Source of the DNA: Sinohyriopsis cumingii
Taxonomy: Eukaryota; Mollusca; Bivalvia; Unionida; Unionidae
Length of the DNA stretch: 64,000 nucleotides
Direction of reading: 5' to 3'
Assembly: GCA_028554795.2 (NCBI GenBank)
Contig: CM068829.1
Span: 138,825,579-138,889,578 of the forward strand
The stretch's first letter is position 1. Each line of letters begins with the position of its first letter. Under the pieces are notes generated by a model, which saw only the letters and a list, made by a program, of their open reading frames with translations, did not search any database and was not told the origin of the DNA. A program made the translations under genes and the position numbers. Of the stretch, positions 12,373 through 23,049 are shown piece by piece.

Positions 12373-14766
12373 ATAATAATAATAATAATTATTTTATTTA
12401 AAGAGGGTAACACAATTAGCTAAGAACTAATCTACATGGAGGCCCTCATACAAAGGAATTTATTTATTTTATCTGCATCTCTGAAGCCACTGGATATATT
12501 GGGCTTGAAAGAAGGAAATAGAGTGGGCATTTCCAATCTCAACTGGAATAATATTCCAGAGCAAACTTCCAGTGTATTGAAAACTTTTTTAAATAATTCC
12601 TTATTTGGGTTGTGGAATTTTATACTGTTTGTTAGATATGGATTGCAGGTGGGGAGTATTGCCAGGTAGCCTATACTTGAATAGTGATTGTTAATATTCA
12701 GGAGCACTATTAATGGATATCCTGTACATTAATTAGGCTTTTCTCAAATGGATTTGGTCTTGAATAGGTAATATTTTTAACTTAACAGCTAAATTTTCCT
12801 TGCTTTCTTTCTGGATTGATATTAGCCCAAAATGCTCTTTTTTGAAGATGTGCCAGCTTTGCTATGTTTTTATCATTTGAATTACCCCATACTGTATTAC
12901 AGTAGTCTAAATAGGGTTGTATGTAATTGTTATAAAATAGTTTTCTGTGCCTTTCAGGGAGAAAAATATTATCCTACTGAGAAGCCATAAACTGGAATTG
13001 ACTTTTTTATTGATATGTTTGAAATGTTCAGTCCATGATAGGTTATTATCTACCAAAACACCAAGTAGTCTATCATGACAGACTATTTGCAAATTTTTAT
13101 CCTTCCATGTCAGACATAATTCATCACTATCAAGATGTGTCTTTTTTCGCCTTGTTGAGATCAGTAATATTCTAGTTTTACCAGTATTTACAGTATTTAC
13201 TACCATGCCATTGCACGTGCACCAGTTGTCCAGTTTGTTTAGGGCATTCTGTAAAGAAATTTCGAGTTCATGCTTTGTGTTTGAATGTCTGACACTGTTG
13301 TGTCATCTGCATACAGATCTGTATATGATACTGAGTCCCTTAGTAAAGGTGGAAGGTCATTAATAAATAAAATAAATAGTATTGGACATAGAATAGAGCC
13401 TTGTGGTACTCCATATCTAATTGTTCCAGGTTCATACATTGTGTGTGCATGTGTGAGAGTGTGTGTGTGGCTTGGAAATTAAACGTAGCTTTAACATATC
13501 ACTATGATGTCTGCAATATGGTAGTTTATAGTGATGTCTAGCAGTGGGGTATCATGCTACAGACACGTAGTATGATGTTCCACCCAGTCACATTATACTG
13601 ACATCAGGCCAATCAGTCCTAAAACTAACCTCTTAATGCTGAGCACCAAGCAATGCAACTGTTAGTACCATTTTTGTAAATCTTTGGTGTGACTTGGCCA
13701 GGGATCAAACCCACGACCTGCTGCATCTTAGGCAGACACTCTAACTACTAGGCCACCGGAGTGGTCCCGGTTCAGACAGAACATTATTTACATAAACATG
13801 TTGTGTTCTCTCACTTAAGTATGAAGTAAACCATCTAACTGTGCTTTCATCACATTAGTAGATTTTCAGTTTCTTCATAAGGATTTCATGATACACCATG
13901 TCAAAAGCTTTCCAGAAATCTGCAAAATACAGATCCTGTTATTCTACCTTGGTCAAGTGCTTGAAGCCATTTATCAGTTAGGGAGATCAAGGCAGTCTTC
14001 CATGTCTGTTTCTGTCTAACGGCTGATTGATTAAGGTGTAACAGCATGTGCTTGGTTAAATGTGACATGAATGAGTCATGGACATGTTTTTCAATCAGTT
14101 TTGACAAGTTTGGTAGTATTGAGAATGGTCAGTAGTTATCAGCATCATCCTTAGAACCAGATTTGTGAATAGGAGTTACTTTTGCAGTTTTCCATATTTT
14201 GGGGAAGATGAGGTTGCAATACTTAAATTGATTATGAATGTTATGCTATCTAAAATAGCAGAGGCAGAAGATTTAATGAGTCATACACCAATCTGATCCA
14301 GTCCTGTAGCTTTCTTGGTACAAGTTCACTGAGACATTTTTTAACAAGTTTTTTTTATATTGGTGGAATAGAGAAACATACCTCCTTAGAGATTTTGCTG
14401 CTGAAGAAAGTTGTTTTCTATCACTGGTTCTTTTAAATTTGTGGTAATGTTGGTGAAAAAAATCATTGAAAACATTTGCAATGTCAGTGTCATCAGTGAC
14501 TATGGTGTCATTAACCAGAAGTGAGTGAATTTTATTTGTCTGATCTTTGTGTTCCTCCAGTGAGTTCATTGAAGACTTCCCAAATGGAGTTTGTGTTGCT
14601 CTTTTTGTTTTCAAGCAATGACTGATAATAGTTTTTTTTTTAGCTTTTTTAATCATACTTGTTATTTTATTTTTCCATACTTTATATTATGCATGGTTTC
14701 CCATAGCCTTGAATTGGTCTAATGTTTTCATAGCTCTAGGATTTCAGTAGTAAGCCAATTAGGTTG
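12373..14766 (-). pseudogene. 5'-truncated CR1/L2-type LINE copy, broken
   Basis: Begins with the (AAT)n tail and reads on the minus strand as the 3' ~2 kb of the LINE family at 47085-51062. It covers the RT-end motifs CHDRLLGVLVDNNLSWTEH (about 13070), GVPQGSIL.PILFILFINDLP (about 13400), the YADDT box (about 13310), a finger region near 14100 and the HSLLVNDTIVTD segment (about 14520). It truncates near 14766, equivalent to about 48990 in the fuller copy. Identity to that copy is high, but stops, frameshifts and a VNTVNT duplication make it inactive. It is inserted into a family A SINE and itself interrupted by another (13435-13766). Confidence 0.9.
13435..13766 (-). repeat. tRNA-derived SINE, family A, nested inside the LINE
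   Basis: Minus-strand copy: 5' end at GGCCACCGGAGTGGTC (inverted), box B near 13715 and a (CA)n tail seen as GT runs at 13440-13470. It separates two LINE pieces that join exactly around GGTTCA. Candidate target-site copies are CCAGGTTCA (13426-13434) and CCGGTTCA (13767-13774). Confidence 0.9.
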
Positions 14767-14778
14767 GATTTCGAAGGG

Positions 14779-14890
14779 TAGTCTACCCATGATGCCCCAG
14801 GGCTAGATATTCACTATAAACTGCCACACTGCAGACATCGTAGTGATATGACTTAAATTGTTAATGATAAAAATAAAAAAACACCCACAC
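14779..14890 (+). repeat. SINE family A, 3' half of the split copy
   Basis: CATGATGCCCCAGGGCTAGA, ACTATAAACTGCCACACTGC and AGACATCGTAGTGAT are the family's 3' segment, ending in an A/CAC-rich tail. It continues the 5' half at 12186-12372 on the other side of the LINE. Confidence 0.9.
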
Positions 14891-15777
14891 ATCAGATGTG
14901 TTGCTCGTGGATGTCTTGAGTTTTTGGATTCTAAATAAAGGGATAGATAATCAGTTTCATAATTTAAATGCACAAGTTAGTTCTCAAACTCTTTTTAAGA
15001 CTAAATTCCAGTGATATTTTCTACATTTGTGTGATTTAATCTGAGGTTCAAATACCCACACAACCCAACACTCAAGGGTGACTGCCTCCATTTGTCTGTG
15101 TCAACATTATGCGTAAGTTAAGAATAGGTGCACCATTATGAAGAAAAATACAGTATTCACCTGAAATTAATTTTCAATTTCATCACAATGAAGTAAACCC
15201 CTGTACATTTAACTTTTGTGTCCATGATGCTTCAATACTCTCTTTATCCAAGGGAAAACCATACCATTTGACCCATTTTATTGTACCTTTCTGATTACTT
15301 TGACCTATTACCAAATTTTCTTGTGAACTTAATGCTTACTGAAAAATTGTGGTTTAGTTGTTTTGCACAACAATCAAGAATAAAACATTATTATTACACT
15401 TACATTTGTTTTTAGGATCAAGATTTTACAAAGCTTCATTTAGTTCAGATTTTTTTAAAATGAGGGAATCATGTCTTACTTATGGACAGGTACTTAAATA
15501 TGTTTATTATTAATTCAGTCTTACTAAAAATTTTACCATGTTAGCAATAGACAGATAGTAGATAAATGCCTTCTTATTGTGAAATTGAAAATCATTTATT
15601 TTATAAATGTTAAAAGAAATTATCATGTTTTAGTTATTTGTTTTCATTAGAGCTTTTACTTAGTATATACAATCACAGTGATCATTCAAAAGAGAGATTT
15701 ATTTCAGATTTTTCAATATTTATTATATACGTTGTAACTCCACAGTTGTGATGTGACAATCTGATTCTTTACTTCAG
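14891..15777. other. Intron, no gene recognised
   Basis: AT-rich intron sequence. The acceptor ACTTCAG at 15771-15777 closes it. Confidence 0.5.
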
Positions 15778-15923
15778 GTTTGTAAAATTTGTAGCTAACC
15801 CAGATGATGATTACACAAGCCATTCAAATGCTGCAGTGTTCCTGTGCTCCACATATCAATATATAATTTTAGCCCTTGTCTTCTCCAAAGGAAAACCCTA
15901 CAGAAAAACCATCTTCTCTAACC
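15778..15923 (+). CDS. P5B-type ATPase (ATP13A2/3-like), exon b
   Basis: The exon lies between ACTTCAG and GTAAGT. Its first G completes the Trp codon begun in exon a. It then encodes 48 residues: FVKFVANPDDDYTSHSNAAV, an aromatic-rich helix (FLCSTYQYIILALVFSKG) and KPYRKTIFSN. The phrase SSFQY/STYQY ... FSKGKP(F/Y)R is a hallmark of the penultimate membrane segments of P5B ATPases. It ends one base into a codon. The next family-matching exon supplies CC, giving Pro. No stop or frameshift is present. Confidence 0.9.
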
Positions 15924-16120
15924 GTAAGTTACTCCATCTTTATCAATTAAATTCTCATCTTTAACCTCTCTTGCAGGGTGATGGGTCTCTACTTATAAAA
16001 TATTGCCATTACCATATACTTTGCATTTAGTACAATTAATAAAGAGATAGAATTTAATTTTTAAAAGGTCAATAAATAAATCAAGCTGATTTGAATAATT
16101 TATTAGCCATTATAGTAAAA

Positions 16121-17481
16121 CAGGGATCGTCCTGGGCTTCGCCAATGTCGCAAATTGCGATTTTTTTTTCCTTATTGGCGACAAAAATATCCCACCTGGC
16201 GATTTTTTTGGCGACATACTTTTTGGTTATTTAATTTGTACATACAATCATGGATTTGGACTGAATAAATTTAAAGCCAGAACGAAAGGAAGCCACAAAC
16301 TTGACTAAGCAATGCATTGGAATCAATCTGTTACACAAACGATCCTTTGTTCTTATTGACAACCCTATCTTTACAGTGCATTGTTACGTCATAATCTGCT
16401 TATGCTGACATCTGGGCTGAGTACTACTGTATGCTGCGATACAGTCAATCATGCTACCGCACTATACCTACAACTGACCGACTTCTGAAGACGCGAATAG
16501 AACAGATACAATTAATTGTATGGCTAATCCTTCTGTTTTTTTTTTGTTTTTTTTATACATATACCAATACAGTAGTTTTGCTGAACCTTCATAGAAAACT
16601 GATAACCTTTGAAGTACTGACTACTGTGTATAAATACAAAGCAAATGGAAAAAATCTCAAATCACAATTACATCTGTCGCCAGTGCAGCATTTTACTCAT
16701 TGATCTTTTCCTTTTGCCATCAGTCCCGTGTTACAGCTACAGAGACTTAAACTCCGCAACAAGAAATAGCAAAAAAAAAAAAAAAAAAAAAAAACCAGTT
16801 TTGCATAATTAATAATAATTATTTATTTCTCAAAATACAGGAGTAAAAGAATCCCTAAATTGGGTGTGAATTTACACTTATATATACGGTCCAATATTGC
16901 CAGGAGTTGACTCGTGTAAGTTTCATTCGTGGGAATGGAGATCCTATTTTTCTTGTCGAGAAAATTTATACAGCATTCAGTGATCATTCTTGGGATTTAG
17001 GAAGCAATTCCCTACAAGCTTTGTGAAGCTAGCCATAAAAAGGGGGGGGGGGGCTGCTGAGAGACTACTGGTGTCACCTGCCAGCACTAGGGACTGTGAA
17101 CGTGGATTCAGTAAGATGAACCTCATAAAAAGTGACATCAGAAATAAGCTCTGCATCTCATCTCTCGAGAATTTAATGAGAATCAGCATGTACAGATGTG
17201 AAAAATTAGACTTTGAAACTGCATTCAACAAGTGGGCAGCCCTAAAATGGCGACGGATCTTCATGTAACACTTTGTAACATTTTGTTAATGCTTGTTGTA
17301 ATTAAAGTAGTAACTAATCCATCTTTTGTAATTTTCATTGCCTGTTACATTAATAGACTAAATTAACACTTGGAAAAATGTACACTACTTTTTTTGGCGA
17401 CACTTTTTGAAAATTGGCGACAAAATATTGAGGTTGGCGATTTTTTTGGCGACAGCTTTTTAAAAGCCAGGACCATCCCTG
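16121..17481 (+). mobile_element. hAT-type transposon remnant with inverted repeats
   Basis: The left end CAGGGATCGTCCTGGGCTT and the inverted right end CAGGGATGGTCCTGGCTTT form a hAT-style CAGGG terminal repeat. Subterminal copies of TTGGCGAC and GGCGATTTTTTTGGCGACA lie inside both ends. GTAAAA stands directly outside each end (16115-16120 and 17482-17487), probably part of an 8-bp target duplication. The interior keeps a transposase C-terminus. Confidence 0.8.
16977..17268 (+). pseudogene. hAT transposase C-terminal dimerisation region, partial
   Basis: An open stretch ending at TAA 17266-17268 encodes SPASTRDCERGFSKMNLIKS, then IRNKLCISSLENLMRIS and FETAFNKWAALKWRR. This matches the C-terminal dimerisation block of hAT transposases of the ZNF862/KIAA1586-like type (family pattern: S...CERGFS.MN.IK...RN.L....L..L..I). 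An IKRGGGAAER segment with a G-run precedes it. The rest of the transposase is absent, so this is an internally deleted element. Confidence 0.7.
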
Positions 17482-18784
17482 GTAAAACCATCCATACATA
17501 GTTAAAACGTCTGCCTGTTCATTTACTCTGGTACCAATAAGTATCAGATTTCAGATACTAATTGGTATAACACATTTTTAAGATAACTTCAAAAAATTTA
17601 AGTAAATCACAAGATTTAATTTTGAGTGCTTAAAGAAGAAAGTTATATGCTCATATATTTTTTTTAATGTGCTAACAGGTTATGTAACATAACCAGTTTT
17701 GTTTCTGTAAATTAGATGAAAGAGAGATTACTTGGTCTTATCTTCAAATCATATAAAAATTGAAACATTTTATCAGTTGATTTGCTAGTTATACTCTCAT
17801 GACATCACCATATTTGTTGGAACACCATATATTAATTTTAAAGTAATTTTTTGTGCACTGCATATTGTGGGACACATATTGTTTTTTGAGTTGTAAGTTG
17901 TGAGACACCTTTAAAATCATTTGAAAATTACATATCAGAAAATGTACTTAATAAAATATAAAGTGTGTACTTGAGATAACACTTTAATCCAATGTAGCAT
18001 CATCTCTTCAACCCAACCCTTCTCCTGCACACGTATGAGCCATTCTTTCGGTGCATGAATATTTTTTATAGCTTTCTCTGATGAGTTTCATTGACCCAAA
18101 TTTTAACATGCAGATTGACAAAAATTACAACTATTGAACAAATTTCCATTTTTTTAAAATATTAAAATGCTTAGAATCTTATCACATCAGTCCTTTCACA
18201 TTAACTTCATGCCATTGTTTCTCTCCTTACATTTAACACAATGAATTTTAGATCTATTATAATAGATAATTATCAGACAATTTATCCTGACTGGATTCCA
18301 GTCTCTGAGCAATTTACAAAATATCTCACAGCTCACTCGGCCAATGCCATTTAATATCATGGCAGACTTGCACAAAAAATGAGTACATCATTAAAAGGTG
18401 GATTTTTAGGTACATTGAGTAAATTTAATCTATAAATTCTATATTTTATGACTTTAAAGAAATAGTATAAACAAAATGAAAAATGTATCATGCTGTCAAA
18501 TTGTTTCTAATTGTCACTTGCAAATTTGTGTGAGATAAGATAAATATCTCATCAAGGAGGAAAGAACTCTTGAAAAGGAATACAAGACTATGAAATGTAA
18601 ACAATGTCTTTAAAAAAGTTGGGTGCAGAATTTACTTGGAGTACATAAACAGTATGCATTCTCAGACCATGACAATTATGTATTTGATCCAGTTCCATCA
18701 ATCTACGCTTGGAACTCGTCTTTCTGCAGACCTAATTTCATATCGGTAGCTGTATTTTGGATACCAGAGTTTCATCTTTCTTAG
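17482..18784. other. Intron, no gene recognised
   Basis: AT-rich, no supported frame. A short palindromic stretch (GAGATA ... TATCTC) occurs near 18532. Confidence 0.45.
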
Positions 18785-19396
18785 GCTGGGTTTTGCTCTG
18801 ATACTGTCATTGATGAAGAGTCAGTGGATGATAAGCCTTATTCTTATTCTGACTATAATTCAGACTGGTCATCAATGACAGCAACAAATTCAAATGCCCT
18901 GCCTCCAAATGAGTTATGTATGGATCTAGACAGTGAGCATCATTGTTCTGGTAAGTTAACAATGTCCATTTTACATTGACTTTTATAATATGTAATAAAA
19001 TTGACATATAAATACCATATATTGTGTTTTGATTTATTTTCTTTGTTTCAGTTTGTGTCCGCATGTATTTACAATTGAGTCATTTATTACATTTTGCCTT
19101 ATATGATAAAATGTACAACCACATGGTTATGAACAGGACCAGTAGCATTTTCAGATTACCGGTTCTGTGGACTTCTAGGATGTTTTGGTGAGTTTCGCTC
19201 ACTGCTCTGGAGTCTGTCTAAATTTTACTTTATTTTTTTAAAAATTCACTTTAAACTGACTAGGAAGATGGGTGATGGAAATCCAATGTCCTGTATCCCA
19301 CCCTGGTACCATAACATGGGCTTTTGCATCATAATCACATGGTGTCTACCCATTATTGGACCCTTGTTACTACTATTATTTGTATTCAAAATAGAG
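18785..19396 (+). other. Candidate uncharacterised exons nested in the ATPase intron
   Basis: Three exon-like blocks have good splice signals and compatible phases. The first, 18785-18950, lies between TTCTTAG and GTAAGT, is open for 55 codons and is rich in Asp/Ser/Tyr (DTVIDEESVDD, YSYSDYNSDWSS). The second, 19052-19187, lies between a strong pyrimidine tract with CAG and GTGAGT. The third, 19264-19396, follows a weaker CTAG and precedes GTACAT; it encodes IPPWYHN and a hydrophobic helix (FCIIITWCLPIIGPLLLLLF). The phases 0-1, 1-2, 2-0 join into one frame. No known family is recognised. The block does not fit the ATPase frame: splicing exon b to 18785 gives a stop after five codons. Chance or a poison exon is possible. 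Confidence 0.25.
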
Positions 19397-19559
19397 GTAC
19401 ATGTACAAATTTTCCAACATGTGGTGAATGTAAACAATAAAAGGAGATTATGCATAATGATATATGCAAATGTACTTTATAAGGATATAAGTTGATAGGT
19501 AGACAGGTTTGTTTCAGTATCACTAATTCCTGCTGGTGTGATTTTCACAGGAGCATACT

Positions 19560-19822
19560 TGCCCCTGTGAGTGAATTCTTGCTCATATGAGGAAATGCTT
19601 GCTTATATAAACAAAATCTTACTCATATGAGGAAATGCTTATATCAACAAAATCTTGTAGGAGGAAATGTGAGATTATGTAAACAAAATCTTGCTCATAT
19701 GAGGAAATGCTTGCTTATATAAACAAAATCTTACTCATATGAGGAAATGCTTATATAAACAAAATCTTACTCATATGAGGAAATGCTTACTTATATAAAC
19801 AAAATCTTACTCATATTAACCA
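19560..19822. repeat. ~40-bp minisatellite
   Basis: About six imperfect copies of a unit containing CTCATATGAGGAAATGCTT and ATATAAACAAAATCTT. Some copies lack the TGCTTAC segment. Confidence 0.9.
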
Positions 19823-20162
19823 TTCCTGCTCTTGTGATTTTCAGATTTTGTTAGATTCTGTTGCTTATGTGAGTTCTGCCTAATGTGCATATTAAAATGC
19901 ATATGAGACTAACATAAGTTAGATCCCATGAGAAAAATCTTATGTGCAAAAGGGTAACCAATTTGAAGTGTTCAGGCTAATAGAGGCAGACATTTTATAA
20001 CCATTTAAAAAATAAATCCCCTTTTCATTGCATACTCTTAAGATATGAAATGGCCCTGTGGTTTTTGTACATAGAAAATTAGTACATCGAAGCTCAGAAA
20101 GTGAAAATTACTGAATTTAACTGTTGCTATCTCCTTCATTCATCAATTAATCTCTGTCATTT

Positions 20163-20402
20163 GTGGGGCCTCAGGTGGCTGGGTGCTCTAAAACACTCAC
20201 TGCCATCTGTCCTCTGTCCAGGTGAGTTTGTATCTGGGTTTGGCCAATGTGGGTATGTGAGAAAGCTTGCCAGTAGCTTCCTGTGTGTCAGTGGTTCTTT
20301 CCATGGTTTTCTCAGGTTTTTCCTTCACCATTTATCATTTCTGCCATGTGTAGCCTATGTTTTGAAAAATGGCATTAAATGCCACAGCAACAACTGCTAT
20401 TT
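20163..20402 (+). repeat. tRNA-derived SINE, family B, copy 1
   Basis: Starts GGGGCCTCAGGTGGCTGGGT. It carries GGCCAATGTGGGTATGTGAG, AGCTTGCCAGTAGCTTCCTG and an end of AATGCCACAGCAACAAC. The copy is degenerate compared with the one at 35476-35732. Confidence 0.85.
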
Positions 20403-20556
20403 GCACATTTCCAATTTAAATTGGTGATATTATAAACAATAGATAATGTTTTTGTTTAAAGTAAATGGTCAATAATTTTAAAAGGTTGTTATTAGTCTAT
20501 ATGTACTCTTTATATGCTTTAAAAAATTATGATGATGCTTCCATTTCAAATTTCAG

Positions 20557-20645
20557 CCTTGTTCCTTGGAAACCTAGTGGTATGTCTGGCACTTTCCGTA
20601 TGGCTGACAGTGTATCCCACAGAACCAGTGGCAGATTTCTTTGAT
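20557..20645 (+). CDS. P5B-type ATPase (ATP13A2/3-like), exon c
   Basis: The acceptor is TTTCAG and the donor is GTAATA, a weak site. With the single base from exon b it encodes 30 residues: PLFLGNLVVCLALSVWLTVY, then PTEPVADFFD. The pattern LF..N......L...WLT.YP..PVADF is diagnostic for the last membrane hairpin of P5B ATPases. It ends on a codon boundary. The following family segment (FR..LL..A..N.......E, about 27 residues) should be a separate exon before 31935. I did not find it. Confidence 0.9.
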
Positions 20646-21088
20646 GTAATATTAATTTAGTTTTTACTTCACTATCCACAGTTTGCAAGAATGGCAAAGA
20701 CAGTGTCCTTTAATGTGCAAATTCAGACATTAACATTTTTCCATGTTTGAGTGATCTGCATAAGTGGTTATTGTATTGTGTGCATAAATACAGAGGGACA
20801 GTGTTGTATGGTTTGCATAGATATAGAGAAATAAATTTTTTATTGTATTATATATTGCATGATTTTGAAGAGACAATTTACTAATTTTCTGAAGAGAGTG
20901 TTTAATTGGCTTCATTGTCACTGTCATTAAATTCTGTGTTTAATGTTTATGCAAGTCAGCAACAGTGGGGGTGCATTATAGCATGTTGCAGGTGAGATGC
21001 CATTTTACAAGGAAAAGTTGTATTTCCTTTTTAGAAATTACTTATATTAAGATCAACACTGATTGCATAGTGACTACACTCTTTACTG
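20646..21088. other. Intron, no gene recognised
   Basis: AT-rich sequence between exon c and a SINE; nothing coding is supported. Confidence 0.4.
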
Positions 21089-21356
21089 GGGGCCCCGAGT
21101 GGTCTAAAGTGCTCACCATTATGGATAATTGCCATCTTACCTCTGTCTGCATGGGTTCAAGTCTCAGGTTCAGCCATTGTGGGTATGTGCCAGTAGCTTC
21201 TTGTGGGTCGGTGGTTATTTCCAGTGTCTTCCTGGGTTCTTCCCTCACCATTTATACCAGTGTCTTCCAGGGTTCTTCCCCCACCATTTATACTTGCCGC
21301 CATGTATAGCCTATATTGTGCTGAAAAATGGTGTTAAACCCCACAACAACAACACT
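21089..21356 (+). repeat. tRNA-derived SINE, family B, copy 2 with internal duplication
   Basis: Begins GGGGGCCCCGAGTGGTCTAA with box A/B-like sequences (GAGTGGTCTAAAG and GGGTTCAAGTC). It contains an internal 36-bp tandem duplication (CCAGTGTCTTCC ... CACCATTTATA twice) and ends in (AAC)n. Confidence 0.9.
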
Positions 21357-21430
21357 CTTTGCACTATTGACATATAAAGTTGGATCTGTGACAGCAATGC
21401 ATAAGGATTAATGTGCAGGGTCAATGATCT

Positions 21431-21640
21431 AATCAGGATTGTTTGTGTGAGTCACAGTAGCTCAGTTGGTAGAATATTGGTAGAACATTGATTTGTAATC
21501 CAAAGGTTGTGTGTTTGATACCTGCCCAGGTCATCCTAGGTCAGTTTCCCTTGTGTATCATTGTGAATAATACTTAACTCCAATTTCCTCAGTGTTAAAT
21601 ATCCAGTAATGTGCTGAAAGTGCCATAAAAAATTAACCCA
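21431..21640 (+). repeat. tRNA-derived SINE, family C
   Basis: The head resembles a tRNA: TAGCTCAGTTGGTAGAA (box A), TTTGTAATCCAAAGGTTG (anticodon arm) and GTGTTTGATACCTGC (box B). An unrelated body follows. Extra bases in the D/anticodon region argue against a functional tRNA gene. The 3' end is approximate. Confidence 0.7.
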
Positions 21641-21934
21641 CCAACCATGTTGTCTGGCTTTCTCCATTTGAAACGACCATGTGCCATCAGCAAAGTCCTT
21701 AAAGAATTCCATTTTGTATTGCTTAAACTTGCATATAAAAACTTAATTCTCCATATACATTCTTAGTATGAAGTTAGTGTGCACCAGTTTAATGTATTTG
21801 ATAGTAAATACTATCTGGACTGTCAAGAGTAGTAATTCAGGTGTCCTGCTAAACATGGTGTCTCACCTCTCAATGGCACTATGTTTTTTGATTACACAGG
21901 TGATAAAGGAATGCCAGGCACATCAGGGTACTAA

Positions 21935-22120
21935 CTTAAAGAGCTAACTGGTTAGTGTGCTGCATTCATGACCAAAAGAGTATTGGCTTGAATTCTAGGC
22001 ACATTACTCTGAATTGCCTCAGAAATACATAACCTATTTGTGTTGCTGCATCATAAGACTCCAAACCAAGCCAGTTCAGTTGAATGCAGCAACTGATATG
22101 GAAGATGGAATAAATTGGTT
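21935..22120 (+). repeat. Possible degenerate tRNA-like SINE
   Basis: AACTGGTTAGTGTGCTGC and GGCTTGAATTCTAGGC resemble Pol III boxes A and B spaced as in a tRNA-derived SINE. No second copy was found in the window. Confidence 0.3.
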
Positions 22121-22378
22121 AAAAGGTAGGGAATGGGTCTATTATCAGACAAAGATATCATACTGGCCATATTCCAAGACAGTGTTGCAGAGTTTCTGAG
22201 ACTCAGAAAGTTTGTTTTGAGGTCCCAAGGGAAGGTGGGGATCAGTGCATGTGACCAAAAAAAGTGACATCATCCAATTGAGAATAAGCTAACTTTTCAT
22301 TAAGCCTATAGCATATATGTGATTCTACCAGATGTAAGCCAGAAATACCATTTTGAAGGCTAACCTAACCCTCATAGA

Positions 22379-22700
22379 CCGCTCCGGTGGCCTAGTGGTG
22401 GGAACATCCGCCTCGGAAGCGGTAGGTCATGGGTTCAAAACGCAGCCAAGTCATACCAAAGACTTACAGAAATGATACTAACAGCTGCCTCACTAGGTGC
22501 TCAGCATTAAGAGGTTAGTGTTAGGACAGGTTTGCTTGGTGTCAGGATAATTTGACTGGGTGGAACATAATGCTACATGTCTGCGGCATGATGCCCCAGT
22601 GCTAAACATCACTATAAACTGCCACACTGCAGACATCGTAGTGATAAGACTGAAAAATTGTTAAAGCTATGTTAAAAACCCTAATCACACACACACACAC
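22379..22700 (+). repeat. tRNA-derived SINE, family A, full-length copy
   Basis: The most complete family A copy. It starts at GACCGCTCCGGTGGCCTAGT and has box B GGGTTCAAAACGC. The body has TGCTCAGCATTAAGAGGTTA, the 3' segment CACTATAAACTGCCACACTG, and the tail is (CA)n. It serves as reference for the split copy at 12186/14779 and the nested one at 13435. Confidence 0.9.
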
Positions 22701-23049
22701 TAGATGTAAGCCAGAAATACCATTTTAAAGGCTGTTCTATGGCAGGTATGAAATATTCTTGGTAAACATTCACTGTAATTTCTGAAAAATGGGAGAAAAG
22801 CCACTATCAGCAAGCATGGACTTGTGGCAGACGCAGTTGTTGATAATCATAATGTGTTCACTCGTGGGGAGAAAAAAAACTGCCTAAGGAAATGGTTTTG
22901 GTATTATCATGAATATTTGAATTGTTTAAATTTGTTCTACGGATGTGTACTGAATTATTGCCCTGGTTCAAGACAGTTATCAACCTATTATATTGATAAC
23001 CAGATGTGGCATCACCCCAGTACAGCCCCAAAGAGGTTGTTAGCATTAA

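Noticed and set aside
19540-19830. CRISPR-like array
   Set aside because: The 40-bp repeats are directly adjacent, without unique spacers, in a eukaryotic intron.
21431-21540. tRNA gene
   Set aside because: The boxes are present, but the D-arm region carries a duplicated TAGAAYATTG and stem pairing is poor. It is followed by a SINE body.
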